Part shown: in pieces, positions 15,166-25,039 of the stretch
Position numbering within the stretch: the first letter of the stretch is position 1
Layout: each line of letters starts with the position of its first letter
Assembly (NCBI RefSeq): GCF_001562415.1
Contig: NZ_LOEE01000031.1
Coordinates: 1-64,000, forward strand
Reading direction: 5' to 3'
Source: Thermotalea metallivorans
Lineage (GTDB): Bacteria; Bacillota; Clostridia; Peptostreptococcales; Thermotaleaceae
DNA: 64,000 nt
Made by a program: the position numbers and the translations under genes
Notes under the pieces: generated by a model
What the model was told of the DNA's origin: nothing
Databases searched by the model: none
What the model saw: the letters and a program-made list of their open reading frames with translations, nothing else

Positions 15166-15573
15166 ATGCTGGATCGATCCTTTGGAAATATAAAAATATT
15201 GGAAAAATCATTAAATGCTGCATGGCTTAGAAATGAAGCAATATCTAATAATATTGCCAATGTAAATACTCCCGGTTATAAAAGAGAGAAGGTGGAATTC
15301 GAATCCATTTTAAAAGATAGTCTGATGCATTTAGGGATAGAAGGAAAATTAACCCATGAAAAGCATATTCCTTTAGGAAATTTAGGTATTGACCACATTG
15401 GTCCTGTCATCCAGAAGGACTTTACCAGCAAGTATCGGAGAGATGGAAACAACGTGAATATCGATGTGGAGATGGCAAATTTAGCAAAAAATACGATTCG
15501 ATATAACATGATGGCCCAGAGAATTTCCGGAAAATTCAATAAGCTGAAGCAAATTATGAAAGATGGGAGGTAA
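15166..15573 (+). CDS. flgB: Flagellar proximal rod protein FlgB
   Basis: A 135-residue rod subunit, first gene of the fla/che cluster. The N-terminal flagellar rod/hook motif EAISNNIANVNTPGYKREKVEF is intact, and the C-terminal helix (NIDVEMANLAKNTIRYNMMAQ) is typical. Secreted by the flagellar type III apparatus without a cleaved signal. The ribosome binding site TAGGAGG lies ~11 bp before the ATG. The stop is 5 bp before flgC. Confidence 0.96.
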   Translation: MLDRSFGNIKILEKSLNAAWLRNEAISNNIANVNTPGYKREKVEFESILKDSLMHLGIEGKLTHEKHIPLGNLGIDHIGPVIQKDFTSKYRRDGNNVNIDVEMANLAKNTIRYNMMAQRISGKFNKLKQIMKDGR

Positions 15574-15578
15574 ATCAG

Positions 15579-16022
15579 GTGAGCATGTTTAAATCGATTG
15601 ATATCAGTGCATCGGGCTTAACTGCGGAAAGGTTGAGGATGGATATTATTTCAAAAAACATTGCCAATGCCAATACCACCAGGACAAGCAGTGGAACCCC
15701 TTACCGCAGACAGGTGCCGATTTTTAGAGAAGCCTCCTCCAATTTGACTTTCCAACAGCATTTAGATGCTGCCAAAAAGGGCATCTTGAGAGGAAACGGC
15801 GTAGAAGTTATTGCTGTGAAAGAGGACAAATCCCCTTTTAAAAAGGTGTATGAGCCAGGCCATCCCGATGCGGATAAAGATGGATATGTACAGATGCCCA
15901 ATGTGGACATTGTAGCGGAAATGATCAATATGATCTCCTCCACGAGGGCTTATGAAGCAAACGTAACATGCATCAACTCTACGAAAAGTATGGCGATGAA
16001 GGCCTTAGAGATTGGACGTTAA
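15579..16022 (+). CDS. flgC: Flagellar proximal rod protein FlgC
   Basis: A 147-residue rod protein. The N-terminus has ISASGLTAERLRMDIISKNI and ANANTTRT, the usual rod motif; the C-terminus VDIVAEMINMISSTRAYEAN is diagnostic of FlgC. The start is GTG 15579 (GTG AGC ATG), 8 bp after GGGAGG at the end of flgB; the ATG two codons later is possible. It joins FlgB, FliE and other rod subunits in the periplasm-equivalent space. Confidence 0.96.
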   Translation: MSMFKSIDISASGLTAERLRMDIISKNIANANTTRTSSGTPYRRQVPIFREASSNLTFQQHLDAAKKGILRGNGVEVIAVKEDKSPFKKVYEPGHPDADKDGYVQMPNVDIVAEMINMISSTRAYEANVTCINSTKSMAMKALEIGR

Positions 16023-16042
16023 ATCATTAGGGAGGATTATCA

Positions 16043-16327
16043 ATGAAGGTCAATCAAGTTTTTTCTTCAACCTATAAAGATTTTCAAGTTAGAGAAAATA
16101 AATCGCCCATAGATTTTGGGACATTTTTGAAAGATGCAATAAGTAAGGTGAATGCATTAGAAATCCAGTCTCAAAAAGCGGATGCGCTATTGGCCATCGA
16201 CGAGATAGAAAATATTCACGAAGTTATGATTGCTGCCCAAAAGGCGGAAGTAGCCCTGCAGTTTACAATGGAAATCAAAAATAAGATCATGGAAGCCTAT
16301 AGAGAAATTATGAGGCTTCAAGTGTAA
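16043..16327 (+). CDS. fliE: Flagellar hook-basal body protein FliE
   Basis: A 94-residue adapter joining the MS ring to the rod. The family signature is seen in SPIDFGTFLKDAISKVNALE and the C-terminal EVALQFTMEIKNKIMEAYREIMRLQV. GGGAGG precedes the ATG. Lies between flgC and fliF as in all related operons. Confidence 0.95.
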   Translation: MKVNQVFSSTYKDFQVRENKSPIDFGTFLKDAISKVNALEIQSQKADALLAIDEIENIHEVMIAAQKAEVALQFTMEIKNKIMEAYREIMRLQV

Positions 16328-16364
16328 CGTGGAATTTGGATGAAGAGTGAAATGAGGTGGCTTA

Positions 16365-17927
16365 ATGGGGGACACAATACAGCAGATGAAGCAGCAACTC
16401 AATGAATTCTACCAGTCCTTAAATACATCCCAGAAAATAAAAATCGGTGTCAGCGGACTTTTGGTAATTACAGCGATTGCACTCATGGTATTTTTCACAT
16501 CAAGACCTGAATATGTTCCTTTGTATAGTAATTTAACAGTATCAGATGCAGGAGAAATGGCAAAAAAATTAGATGAGCTGGGCATCCCTTGGAAAAGCCA
16601 AGATGCACAAGAGGAAGGAAAGACAACTTTGCTGGTACCTCAGGAATACCAAAACAAGGCAAAGATGAATTTGGCCATCGAAGGACTTCCTAAGCAAGGT
16701 TTTTCCTACGAAGAAATGATGAATAGCAGTAGTTTGTCCATGACAAACGATGAAAGAAAGAAAAGATTTTTAATTGCCCAACAAAATGCTTTAGCTAGAA
16801 CTATTGAAGAAATTGATGGTGTGAAAAGCGCCGTAGTCAACTTAAGTGTGGCAGAGGATACAAATTTTCTGGTAGATCCTCAAAAATCGAAGGCTTCCGT
16901 TTTTGTTACCTTAGAGGAAAGTAAAAATCTGACGGAAGAGCAAACAAACGGAATTGTGATGCTCGTTGCAAATGCTGTAAAAGGATTGGATCCGGAAAAT
17001 ATTTCTATTGTTGACAACAAGGGACGCTTGCTGAATAAAAAAAATAATACAAACAATTTTGATGCTACAACCCAAATCGGATTGCAGCAGCAGGTCCAAA
17101 ATGACTTGAAGGCAAGTTTAGAGCAGTTTTTATCTACGGTATATGGCGTTGGCAATGTGGCTGTCATGGTCAATGTAAAAATGGATTTTGATAGCGAGGT
17201 AACGGATATTCAAGAATTTTCGCCGCCCATTGAGGGAGAAACCACCGGTTTGATTAGGAGTATGAGCGAATTGAAAGAACAGGTAATCAATGGGGTTTCA
17301 GGGGGAGCACCGGGAACTGATACCAATTCAGAAGATATTACCCAGTACGTAGAGGGCAGCAACGAGGCTTCAAAATATGACAAAGCCAATAAGACCATTA
17401 ATTATGAAATGAATGAACTAAAAAGGAAAATCGTAAAGGCCCAAGGGCAAATTAAGGATATAACGGTTGCAGTGCTCATCAATAAAAAGGCCTTGGTGGA
17501 CCAGGAATTAAGTGAAGAGCATAAACAGGAAATCATCAATCTTGTTTCAGCTTCTGCTGGCTTAGATACCAAGGTTGTAGAGGTAATGGCCAAGGATTTT
17601 GACAATACCTTAAGCGAGCAATTTGCAAATGCCAATGCCATGAGGCAGAATCAAGGGATCTTCGGAAGTATTCCCCTATGGTCTGTGGGCATCCTTGGAG
17701 CTTTATTGCTAGGCGGAGCAGGTTATGGAGTTTATCGCATGAGAAAGAGAAAGGATGAAGTTGATGAATTGCTGCAAAAACAGCCGGTAACTGTTGAACA
17801 GACCATCAATGAAATTGATATAGAAGGAAAGGAAAGATCAGGATATAAGAAAGAAATTGAAAAATTTGTAGACAAGAAGCCAGAGGCTGTGGCCCAATTG
17901 TTAAAAACATGGCTAAATGAAGATTAG
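16365..17927 (+). CDS. fliF: Flagellar MS-ring protein FliF
   Basis: A 520-residue membrane protein that forms the MS ring housing the export gate. Two transmembrane segments are visible, one at ~27-46 (IGVSGLLVITAIALMVFFTS) and one at ~440-460 (PLWSVGILGALLLGGAGYGVY). Between them lie the ring-building motifs (YVPLYSNLTVSDAGEMAKKL; GLPKQGFSYEEM). The cytoplasmic tail ends IEKFVDKKPEAVAQLLKTWLNED, the FliG-binding segment. fliG follows after 11 bp. Confidence 0.97.
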   Translation: MGDTIQQMKQQLNEFYQSLNTSQKIKIGVSGLLVITAIALMVFFTSRPEYVPLYSNLTVSDAGEMAKKLDELGIPWKSQDAQEEGKTTLLVPQEYQNKAKMNLAIEGLPKQGFSYEEMMNSSSLSMTNDERKKRFLIAQQNALARTIEEIDGVKSAVVNLSVAEDTNFLVDPQKSKASVFVTLEESKNLTEEQTNGIVMLVANAVKGLDPENISIVDNKGRLLNKKNNTNNFDATTQIGLQQQVQNDLKASLEQFLSTVYGVGNVAVMVNVKMDFDSEVTDIQEFSPPIEGETTGLIRSMSELKEQVINGVSGGAPGTDTNSEDITQYVEGSNEASKYDKANKTINYEMNELKRKIVKAQGQIKDITVAVLINKKALVDQELSEEHKQEIINLVSASAGLDTKVVEVMAKDFDNTLSEQFANANAMRQNQGIFGSIPLWSVGILGALLLGGAGYGVYRMRKRKDEVDELLQKQPVTVEQTINEIDIEGKERSGYKKEIEKFVDKKPEAVAQLLKTWLNED

Positions 17928-17938
17928 GAGTGTAATTT

Positions 17939-18949
17939 ATGGTTCGTAAAGCAGAAATTAGGGGAAAAGAAAAAGCAGCAATCTTGTTGATAGCTTTGGG
18001 ACCTGATAAATCAGCCAAAATATTTAAACATCTCCAAGAAGAAGAAATTGAAGAACTTACCTTAGAAATAGCCAACATGCGTAAAATTTCGCAGGAAGAA
18101 AAAGACAAAGTCTTGGAGGAATTTTATCAAATATGTTTGGCCCAAGAATATATTTCCGAAGGCGGCATTCATTATGCAAAGGAAATATTGGAAAAGGCTC
18201 TTGGTTCCCAGAAAGCTTTTGATATCGTCAACAAATTGACAGCTTCACTGCAGGTAAGGCCTTTCGATTTTGTGAGAAAGGCAGATGCTGGACAGTTGCT
18301 GAATTTTATCCAAAATGAACATGCCCAAACGATCGCATTGATTCTGGCATATTTAAATCCACAGCAGGCAGGTCAAATTTTGTCTGCCCTGCCCCAGGCG
18401 AAACAGGCTGAGGTAGCTCAACGGATTGCCACAATGGACAGGACATCTCCGGAAATTATTAAGGAAATTGAAGCCGTGCTGGAAAGAAAATTATCAGCAA
18501 TGGTTACCCAGGACTATACGACGGCAGGAGGTATTCAATCCATTGTGGATATTTTAAATGCTGTAGATAGAGGGACTGAGAAGTTTATTATGGAAACCTT
18601 GGAAATTCAAGATGTGGAATTGGCAGAAGAAATTAAGAAGCGCATGTTTGTATTTGAAGATATCATTACCCTGGATAATACGTCCATACAACGGTTTATT
18701 CGAGAGGTTGAAAACAATGAATTGGCAATTGCATTGAAGGGTGCTACAGAAGAAGTAAAAGAAGTTATATTTAATAATATGTCGAAGCGAATGGCGGAAA
18801 TGATCAAGGAAGACATGGACTTTATGGGGCCGGTGCGTCTAAGGGATGTGGAAGAAGCACAGCAGAAGATTGTAAATATCATTAGAAAACTGGAAGAAGC
18901 TGGTGAAATTATTATTTCCCGCGGAGGAGGAGATGAAATCATTGTCTAG
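17939..18949 (+). CDS. fliG: Flagellar motor switch protein FliG
   Basis: A 336-residue C-ring protein that binds FliF at its N-terminus and interacts with MotA through the charged C-terminal helix. Visible parts are GKEKAAILLIALGPDKSAKI, the middle EHAQTIALILAYLNPQQAGQI with the EHPQ-like motif as E-H-A-Q, and the torque domain MFVFEDIITLDNTSIQRFIREV. The C-terminus MGPVRLRDVEEAQQKIVNIIRKLEE is normal. The gene overlaps fliH by 17 bp. Confidence 0.97.
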   Translation: MVRKAEIRGKEKAAILLIALGPDKSAKIFKHLQEEEIEELTLEIANMRKISQEEKDKVLEEFYQICLAQEYISEGGIHYAKEILEKALGSQKAFDIVNKLTASLQVRPFDFVRKADAGQLLNFIQNEHAQTIALILAYLNPQQAGQILSALPQAKQAEVAQRIATMDRTSPEIIKEIEAVLERKLSAMVTQDYTTAGGIQSIVDILNAVDRGTEKFIMETLEIQDVELAEEIKKRMFVFEDIITLDNTSIQRFIREVENNELAIALKGATEEVKEVIFNNMSKRMAEMIKEDMDFMGPVRLRDVEEAQQKIVNIIRKLEEAGEIIISRGGGDEIIV

Positions 18950-19691
18950 GATTTTCAAATCATCCTACGTAAATATCGGAGAAACAAAGGAAATTAGGAT
19001 TCCCAAAGAAATTACATACAACCAGCAAGCTATGGAGGCGCTTCCCAAGGAGGATAGAGATGTGTCTTGGGAAGATGTATATAGGGAAAAGTTAAGAGAA
19101 ATTGAGGAAATAGCAAGCCAAAAATTAGAGGAAGTCAAAAGACAGGGAGAAGCAATTCTGAGGGACGCCTATGAAGATGCCAAACAAATTTATGAACAGG
19201 CAAAGAGGGAAGGTTATGGAGAGGGAAAAGCCATCGGCTACGAGGAAGGAAAAAGGGAAGCCGATGCCTTAATTCAGGAAGCCCTGGAAATTAAGATGGA
19301 AATATTCAAAAAAAAGGAAGTTTTAGCAAGAGAATTTGAAAAGGAGATCCATGCCCTCATTGTTCAAATTGTAGAAAAAATTTTAAATATAAAATTGGAA
19401 GACTGTGATGAAATTATCCTAGGCCTCGTAAAATTGGGATTGGAAAAATGCACCTATACAGATGCTTTGGTGATCAGGGTAAGTCCTGAGGATTACGGGT
19501 ATCTAATAAGCATCAAGGATAAAATACTTTGCCTTGCTGAAAATATCAGCGATATGGAGATTAAGCAGGATGCGTCCCTCAGAAAAGGGAGCTGTGTGAT
19601 CGATACAGTTTCGGGAAGCATCGATTCGAGCATAGAAACCCAACTGCAGCATATGAAGGAAGTGCTCAGAGAATTGCTGGAGAGCGAGTGA
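18933..19691 (+). CDS. fliH: Flagellar assembly protein FliH
   Basis: A 252-residue regulator of the FliI export ATPase that links it to the C-ring. It is a long, charged, probably coiled-coil protein with the GxxxG-type repeat (REGYGEGKAIGYEEGKREAD) typical of FliH. The C-terminal part (EKILNIKLEDCDEIILGLVK...) resembles V-ATPase E subunit. ATG 18933 behind GGAGGAGG is chosen; upstream codons from 18903 only repeat FliG's frame region. The stop is 6 bp before the fliI ATG. Confidence 0.9.
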   Translation: MKSLSRIFKSSYVNIGETKEIRIPKEITYNQQAMEALPKEDRDVSWEDVYREKLREIEEIASQKLEEVKRQGEAILRDAYEDAKQIYEQAKREGYGEGKAIGYEEGKREADALIQEALEIKMEIFKKKEVLAREFEKEIHALIVQIVEKILNIKLEDCDEIILGLVKLGLEKCTYTDALVIRVSPEDYGYLISIKDKILCLAENISDMEIKQDASLRKGSCVIDTVSGSIDSSIETQLQHMKEVLRELLESE

Positions 19692-19697
19692 TGGTTG

Positions 19698-21008
19698 ATG
19701 GCATTAGATTTCAGCAAATATAGAAGGGCAATAGAAAATGCAAATCTAATTCGATATAGCGGCAGGGTTTCCCAGGTCATTGGATTGACCATTGAATCCA
19801 ACGGACCGGCCGTAAAGTTAGGTGAGTTGTGCTATATATATCCCTTGAAGGGTTCTCAACGGATTAAAGCAGAGGTCGTAGGCTTTAAAGACAGGAAGGT
19901 ATTGCTGATGCCTTTGGGAGAGATGGACGGGGTAGGCCCGGGAAGCAAGGTAGTTGCTTCAGGAGAGGCTTTAAGCGTCAATGTGGGCGATGAGCTGCTG
20001 GGCAGGATTCTGGATGGTCTGGGAAATCCAATGGATGGGAAAGCAAACATTATATTGAATAAAAAATATCCTGTAAGCAACCAGCCGCCCGACCCATTGA
20101 AAAGAAAAAAAATACAAGAGGTACTGTCCCTGGGGGTAAAAGCGATTGATGGGCTGCTGACATGCGGTATAGGGCAAAGGGTTGGTATTTTTGCAGGAAG
20201 TGGTGTAGGAAAAAGCACCCTTTTGGGAATGATCGCTAGAAATACAAAGGCAGATGTCAATGTCATTGCCTTGATTGGGGAAAGGGGCAGGGAGGTTCGG
20301 GAATTTATCGAAAATGATTTACAGGAAGAAGGCTTGAAACGATCTGTCCTTGTGGTAGCTACTTCTGACCAGCCGGCTCTGGTAAGGATGAAGGGGGCTT
20401 TGCTGGCAACCTCTATTGCAGAATATTTTAGGGATAGAGGAAAAAACGTTATGCTGTTAATGGATTCTTTAACCCGATTTTCCATGGCTCAGAGGGAAGT
20501 CGGATTAGCCGTTGGCGAACCTCCAGTAACAAAGGGATATACGCCTTCGGTATTTGCTGCATTGCCAAAGCTTTTGGAGAGATCTGGAAATTCGGATAAA
20601 GGATCCATCACGGGATTATATACGGTTTTAGTAGACGGGGATGATCTCAATGAACCCATCACAGATACAGTAAGGGGAATATTAGATGGACATATTGTAT
20701 TGTCGAGAAAACTAGCCAATAAAAATCACTATCCGGCCATAGATATTTTGGCCAGTGTAAGCAGGGTAATGCCCAATATTATCGACGACCAGCATAGGCT
20801 TGCGGCGGACAAGTTCAAAAATTTGCTGGCCGTCTATAAAGAAGCCGAGGATCTGATCAATATCGGCGCCTATGTCAAAGGCAGCAATAAAGAAATTGAC
20901 CAGGCAGTTGCAATGATCGATCGATTCAATCATTATTTGCGGCAGGGAACTCATGAAAAGATTCAGTATGAAGATGCAAGACAAATGCTCATAGAACTCA
21001 TGGAATAG
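19698..21008 (+). CDS. fliI: Flagellum-specific ATPase FliI
   Basis: A 436-residue hexameric ATPase of the flagellar export apparatus, related to F1 beta. The P-loop is FAGSGVGKSTLLG near residue 167; the Walker B region is VMLLMDSLTRFSMAQREV, followed by the family block GYTPSVFAALPKLLERSG. It acts with FliH and FliJ at the cytoplasmic base of the export gate. Start ATG 19698 is chosen; an in-frame TTG lies one codon earlier. Confidence 0.96.
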   Translation: MALDFSKYRRAIENANLIRYSGRVSQVIGLTIESNGPAVKLGELCYIYPLKGSQRIKAEVVGFKDRKVLLMPLGEMDGVGPGSKVVASGEALSVNVGDELLGRILDGLGNPMDGKANIILNKKYPVSNQPPDPLKRKKIQEVLSLGVKAIDGLLTCGIGQRVGIFAGSGVGKSTLLGMIARNTKADVNVIALIGERGREVREFIENDLQEEGLKRSVLVVATSDQPALVRMKGALLATSIAEYFRDRGKNVMLLMDSLTRFSMAQREVGLAVGEPPVTKGYTPSVFAALPKLLERSGNSDKGSITGLYTVLVDGDDLNEPITDTVRGILDGHIVLSRKLANKNHYPAIDILASVSRVMPNIIDDQHRLAADKFKNLLAVYKEAEDLINIGAYVKGSNKEIDQAVAMIDRFNHYLRQGTHEKIQYEDARQMLIELME

Positions 21009-21019
21009 GGGTGTAACCA

Positions 21020-21463
21020 ATGAACAAATTCCATTTTAAATATCAAAGTCTTTTGGGGGTCAAGGAGAAACATGAAGAACGGATCCAGGGGAAACTAAGT
21101 ACTGCTCTGAAGCGGTTGGAGGATGAAAAACAAAGGCTGATGGAATATGAGAAAACAAAAGAAGTGTATCAATACATGATTCATGCCAAAATTCAGGAGG
21201 GAACTGCTCTCACAGCGATAAGGGTTTGTGATATGTATATAAGAAGCCTGGATAAGAAAATATTCCACCAAATGCAAACCGTTGAAAAGTGCAATCGTGA
21301 TGTAAATCAATTAAGAGCCGATTTGCTAAAGGCATCCCAAGAAAGAAAGACTTTTGAGAAACTAAAGGAAAAGGAATTGGACATCTTCAGCTATAAAGAA
21401 AAAAGAGAAGAGGAAAAATTTGTGGATCAATTGGTTACATTTAAGAATTATAAGAGTAATTAG
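21020..21463 (+). CDS. fliJ: Flagellar export chaperone FliJ
   Basis: A 147-residue, almost wholly helical coiled-coil protein beginning MNKFHFKYQSLLGVKEKHEE, the usual FliJ opening. It stimulates FliI and escorts chaperones; position directly after fliI supports this. Divergent sequence, as normal for FliJ. Confidence 0.88.
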   Translation: MNKFHFKYQSLLGVKEKHEERIQGKLSTALKRLEDEKQRLMEYEKTKEVYQYMIHAKIQEGTALTAIRVCDMYIRSLDKKIFHQMQTVEKCNRDVNQLRADLLKASQERKTFEKLKEKELDIFSYKEKREEEKFVDQLVTFKNYKSN

Positions 21464-21472
21464 GGGGCAAAA

Positions 21473-22729
21473 ATGGCAAAATCTAAGTCAATTGAAAGCG
21501 AAAAACAACAATTAAGCATAGGAAAAATTATATCCATTGTCGTACTTGTGTTTACCTTTGTTCCCGTCAGCGTATTAAGCATTGTATATTTGACCAACGA
21601 AAATTTTCAATATATTGCCAATCGGCATCTTAGCAATGGTCCGGGACTTATAGGAAAATATTTTCAAAGCTTTCCTACGAGAGAGGAAAGGGAAGAACAA
21701 AAGCGGAAAGTGGCCAATTATTTGCTTGATTTGGACTTACCTCGGGCTGTTGATAAATTAATTTTGATCAAAAAAGAAGATGAAGCATTATATTCAGCCT
21801 TAGTAAAGATCATGGCCGAAAAAAATGCAAAAAAGACAGGCAATATATTAGAACTGATCCGGGACAGCTCCATAAAGAAAGATATTTTAGTATCTACTTT
21901 AGAGCAGATCGATAATGAAAAAAAGACAAGCTTATCAGATAAGGCCAAATATTACGAAACGCTGTCGTTGCCCAATTTAATAGAAGAGATCCATGGTGCA
22001 TTAAATAGTGGCATCATTTCCTTTCATGATATGGGAAAAATTGTAGAACAAATGAATGAAAAAACTGCAGTAAAAGTTTTAAGCAGTTTCGATGAAGAGA
22101 TTTCAACGAAGCTGACGTCCTATTTCGAATCTGGGGTAAAGAGACAAAGGCTTAAAGAAATTGTCAATCAAATGAAGGATAAAGAAAAAAGTTTGATCCA
22201 TATGGCCCAAATATATAATACGGAGAAGCCCGATAAATTAATTGAGGATTTAGGCAGCGAAAAGAAATTCAAAATGGAAGAGTTGTCTGTCATTTATAGA
22301 AATATGAGTATACTGCAGGGGGCAAAGGTCCTTTCCAAAATTGAAGACAAAGATTTTATCATCCGTCTTTTCAACAGGATAAAAGAGGATGAAGTCATCA
22401 GGGAGGGCAAAGATTTCATTACCCCTGATTTGAGCAAGGCCATGAAAATTTATAGTGAGTATGATCGAAAGGTGCAAGAGTTGGTGGGTATCTATAAAAA
22501 AATGGAGCCACAACAGGTTGCCGATATGGTGACAAAGCTTTTTCAAAACAGCAAAGCATCTAAACAATACACCTTAGAAAATGGAGAAAATTTAGTGATT
22601 GGGGATCGGGATATCGCCATCGATGTGATGAAAAATTTGCCGCAAAAATTAGCAGCGGAAATATTGGCAAGTTTAGATGCTGATTTGGCATCAGAAATAT
22701 CAAAAACATTGGCATTGCCCAATGGATAA
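21473..22729 (+). CDS. YlxF/MotE-like flagellar-operon membrane protein
   Basis: A 418-residue protein with a cytoplasmic N-tail, one membrane segment at ~18-40 (GKIISIVVLVFTFVPVSVLS), and a long helical, coiled-coil extracytoplasmic part. It contains repeated motifs of the MgtE N-terminal-like type, e.g. MEPQQVADMVTKLF and MKNLPQKLAAEILASLDADLASEIS. Bacillus has ylxF between fliJ and fliK in the same place. The role is not well established; a stator- or rod-related function is only suggested by location. The end overlaps the open frame of fliK but not its chosen start. Confidence 0.75.
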   Translation: MAKSKSIESEKQQLSIGKIISIVVLVFTFVPVSVLSIVYLTNENFQYIANRHLSNGPGLIGKYFQSFPTREEREEQKRKVANYLLDLDLPRAVDKLILIKKEDEALYSALVKIMAEKNAKKTGNILELIRDSSIKKDILVSTLEQIDNEKKTSLSDKAKYYETLSLPNLIEEIHGALNSGIISFHDMGKIVEQMNEKTAVKVLSSFDEEISTKLTSYFESGVKRQRLKEIVNQMKDKEKSLIHMAQIYNTEKPDKLIEDLGSEKKFKMEELSVIYRNMSILQGAKVLSKIEDKDFIIRLFNRIKEDEVIREGKDFITPDLSKAMKIYSEYDRKVQELVGIYKKMEPQQVADMVTKLFQNSKASKQYTLENGENLVIGDRDIAIDVMKNLPQKLAAEILASLDADLASEISKTLALPNG

Positions 22730-22763
22730 AAATTCAATGGAGAAAGGGAAAGGAGGTGAGAAA

Positions 22764-24155
22764 ATGAGTCATTCAAATATTTATGCTTTTTCTGCCATGA
22801 TGCAAAATCTGCAGCCTGTCAAAAGGACCATCCATGGCACAAAAACTACTGCCGGTGAGTTTGACAAACTGTTTGAGGATAAGCTTCAAAATGCAAAGCC
22901 ATCAAAAATGAACAGATTTTATGAAGAAACTGCGGGACATGACCCTGAGAGGGATAAAATTTCTTTCAATCAAGGGAAGAAAACAGAAAAAAACTTGGAT
23001 GCAAAACAAGAATCAGAAGATGAAAGATATGAGAAAAATCAAGAGCTCATGGCTGCGGGGGAATTCCTTCTTTTTCTTGAAACCATGGAAAGTTTTATAG
23101 AACAAATCCACAAGCTTTCCCATGAAGACGGCACTGGCATTGAGGGTTTGCCCGCCAATATCCTTGAGAATATGAAGCTTCAGTTGGAGCAGTTGTTGTC
23201 AACAATGAAGCCCTTGGCATCGACGGCAGCATGGTTGCCAAATAGCATCATAGATTTTCGTGCTTTACAGGAAACACTTTTGTATGCTTTGGAGGGCATG
23301 AGGAATCCAGCGGTGCAGCATAGCCGACCTGAGGATTTGCAGCAGGCCTTGCTGAAACTCCAGGAAACTTTAGGGAAATATATGGAAAATCTAGATGTTA
23401 AGCTGCATCAAGACAATGGAAAGATACCCGTTGCCAATGAAGATCATCAATCCATTGAAAATGTTGCCGGTGAGGAAAAAGAGGATTACGAGGAAAAGAG
23501 CCAAGATATTCCTAACCTTCAAAACCAAGGGGATGAAAGGGCCAAGGGAAGAAATGGGAAGGATAGGATTGATTCCGATACTCTCCATGGCCTTGCAAAA
23601 AAGGAAAGCCATTATCAAAACTTCCGAAACAATCTGGCAGAGATCAGTACGCAGCAGCCCATACCTCACAATGACGTGCATCCGTCAGAACCATTGAAAG
23701 CGATATTGCCTGGAACGCAGCAAATCAAGTTTGAAAACATCCTAGAGCAATTCCTAGGGAAAGCCCAGGTGCATGTGGGTGAGGAAGGGTCCGAGATGTC
23801 TCTGCATTTGAAGCCCGATCACCTCGGCAAATTGTCCATGAAAATATCTATTGAAAGAGGTATTGTCATGGCTAAGTTTGTAGCAGAAAGCCATAGGGTC
23901 AAAGAAATTTTAGAGTCTAACTTTCAGGCATTGAAAAATGCACTAAATGAAAAGGGACTGGGCGTTCAGGAACTGAGTGTATCTGTGGGAGATGACCCTA
24001 ATTTTCGTTACCAGCAAAATTCTATGTCCTTTAGAAAAAAGATGGGAAATAGAAAAATTTCTTTCCATGAAACAGGATATGGAAATTTGCCTGAGGAAAC
24101 TGTTTCACAGAAGTCCGCGCCATGGAATGATTCTAAAATTGATTTTTTTGCCTAG
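22764..24155 (+). CDS. fliK: Flagellar hook-length control protein FliK
   Basis: A 463-residue protein that measures hook length and flips FlhB substrate specificity. The N-terminal and middle parts are low-complexity and charged. The conserved C-terminal Flg_hook domain reads EMSLHLKPDHLGKLSMKISI, then KEILESNFQALKNALNEKG. The start is ATG 22764 with the strong AAAGGAGGTGAG site; the longer frame from 22677 runs through the preceding gene. The downstream flgD begins 12 bp later. Confidence 0.9.
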   Translation: MSHSNIYAFSAMMQNLQPVKRTIHGTKTTAGEFDKLFEDKLQNAKPSKMNRFYEETAGHDPERDKISFNQGKKTEKNLDAKQESEDERYEKNQELMAAGEFLLFLETMESFIEQIHKLSHEDGTGIEGLPANILENMKLQLEQLLSTMKPLASTAAWLPNSIIDFRALQETLLYALEGMRNPAVQHSRPEDLQQALLKLQETLGKYMENLDVKLHQDNGKIPVANEDHQSIENVAGEEKEDYEEKSQDIPNLQNQGDERAKGRNGKDRIDSDTLHGLAKKESHYQNFRNNLAEISTQQPIPHNDVHPSEPLKAILPGTQQIKFENILEQFLGKAQVHVGEEGSEMSLHLKPDHLGKLSMKISIERGIVMAKFVAESHRVKEILESNFQALKNALNEKGLGVQELSVSVGDDPNFRYQQNSMSFRKKMGNRKISFHETGYGNLPEETVSQKSAPWNDSKIDFFA

Positions 24156-24167
24156 GAGGTATGGAAC

Positions 24168-24539
24168 ATGTCCGATGGAATCTATAAAATCGGCCAAAAT
24201 GAAATCTATCCGGAAAGGAACAAGACGCCAAATCAACAATTAGACAAGGAGGCTTTTTTAAAGCTATTGGTTTCCCAACTGAAGCATCAGGATCCCCTAA
24301 ATCCGGTGGAGGACAAGGAGTTTATTGCCCAGATGGCTCAGTTTAGCACTTTGGAGCAGATGCAAAACCTAAACAAAATCATGGGTGAAACACAGGATTT
24401 AATGGTGGATTTAAACAATGCGGTAGTCAATCAAATTAAATCATCCAATGATAAGCTCCTGGAAAGCAATAAAGAAATTATCAAGGAATTGGCAAATTTG
24501 AGCAAGGCTATCAAAGAATACGGTTTGAAAATAGAATAA
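24168..24539 (+). CDS. flgD: Flagellar hook assembly scaffold FlgD (short form)
   Basis: A 123-residue hook-capping scaffold. The core motif [20 protein letters not shown] with [20 protein letters not shown] is complete. The C-terminal FlgD Ig-like and tudor-like domains of proteobacterial proteins are absent, as usual in clostridia. Good GGAGG site before the ATG. Confidence 0.95.
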   Translation: MSDGIYKIGQNEIYPERNKTPNQQLDKEAFLKLLVSQLKHQDPLNPVEDKEFIAQMAQFSTLEQMQNLNKIMGETQDLMVDLNNAVVNQIKSSNDKLLESNKEIIKELANLSKAIKEYGLKIE

Positions 24540-24578
24540 AGGATATGATTCTGGAGGCTTAGAAAGGAGGAATGGGAA

Positions 24579-24959
24579 ATGAATAAAATTTGGATTCACC
24601 ACACAAGGCCCATGAATCCTCGCGGAACCGGTACAAGGACGCCTTCCCATGAAGTTGTGGGGAAGCAATCTTTTGCCCAAGTATTGGATACCATAATTCA
24701 CCAGCAGGAAGTGAAATTTTCCAAACATGCATTGCAAAGGTTAGAAGCTAGGAACATACGTTTAGACAGCCAAGAAATCAGTCGAATCCACAACGGCTTA
24801 AAAAAGGCAAGCCAAAAGGGAATTAAAGAAACCCTGATTTTGATGGACAATAAAGCCTTTGTGGCCAACGTCCATAGCAAAACCATCATTACGGCTGCCT
24901 TGGATGAACAATTGAAAGAGAATGTGTTTACCAATATCGATGGTGCAGTGATTGTTTAG
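24579..24959 (+). CDS. TIGR02530-type flagellar operon protein
   Basis: A 126-residue protein of the small conserved family found between flgD and flgE in Firmicutes. It shows SFAQVLDTIIHQQEVKFSKH, then ALQRLEARNIRLDS, and ends in FTNIDGAVIV. Function unknown; location suggests a hook-assembly role. AGAAAGGAGGAATGGGAA precedes the ATG. Confidence 0.88.
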   Translation: MNKIWIHHTRPMNPRGTGTRTPSHEVVGKQSFAQVLDTIIHQQEVKFSKHALQRLEARNIRLDSQEISRIHNGLKKASQKGIKETLILMDNKAFVANVHSKTIITAALDEQLKENVFTNIDGAVIV

Positions 24960-25039
24960 CCGGACCTTTACGAGGAGGCTGCCATATCTCGGACCGACAG
25001 AAGAGGTATCATGCACCAATCAAGAGGAGGTCATGTATT

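Noticed and set aside
23391-23697. Overlapping frames on both strands inside fliK
   Set aside because: They lie in the charged low-complexity middle of fliK and show no motif, start signal or conservation sign.
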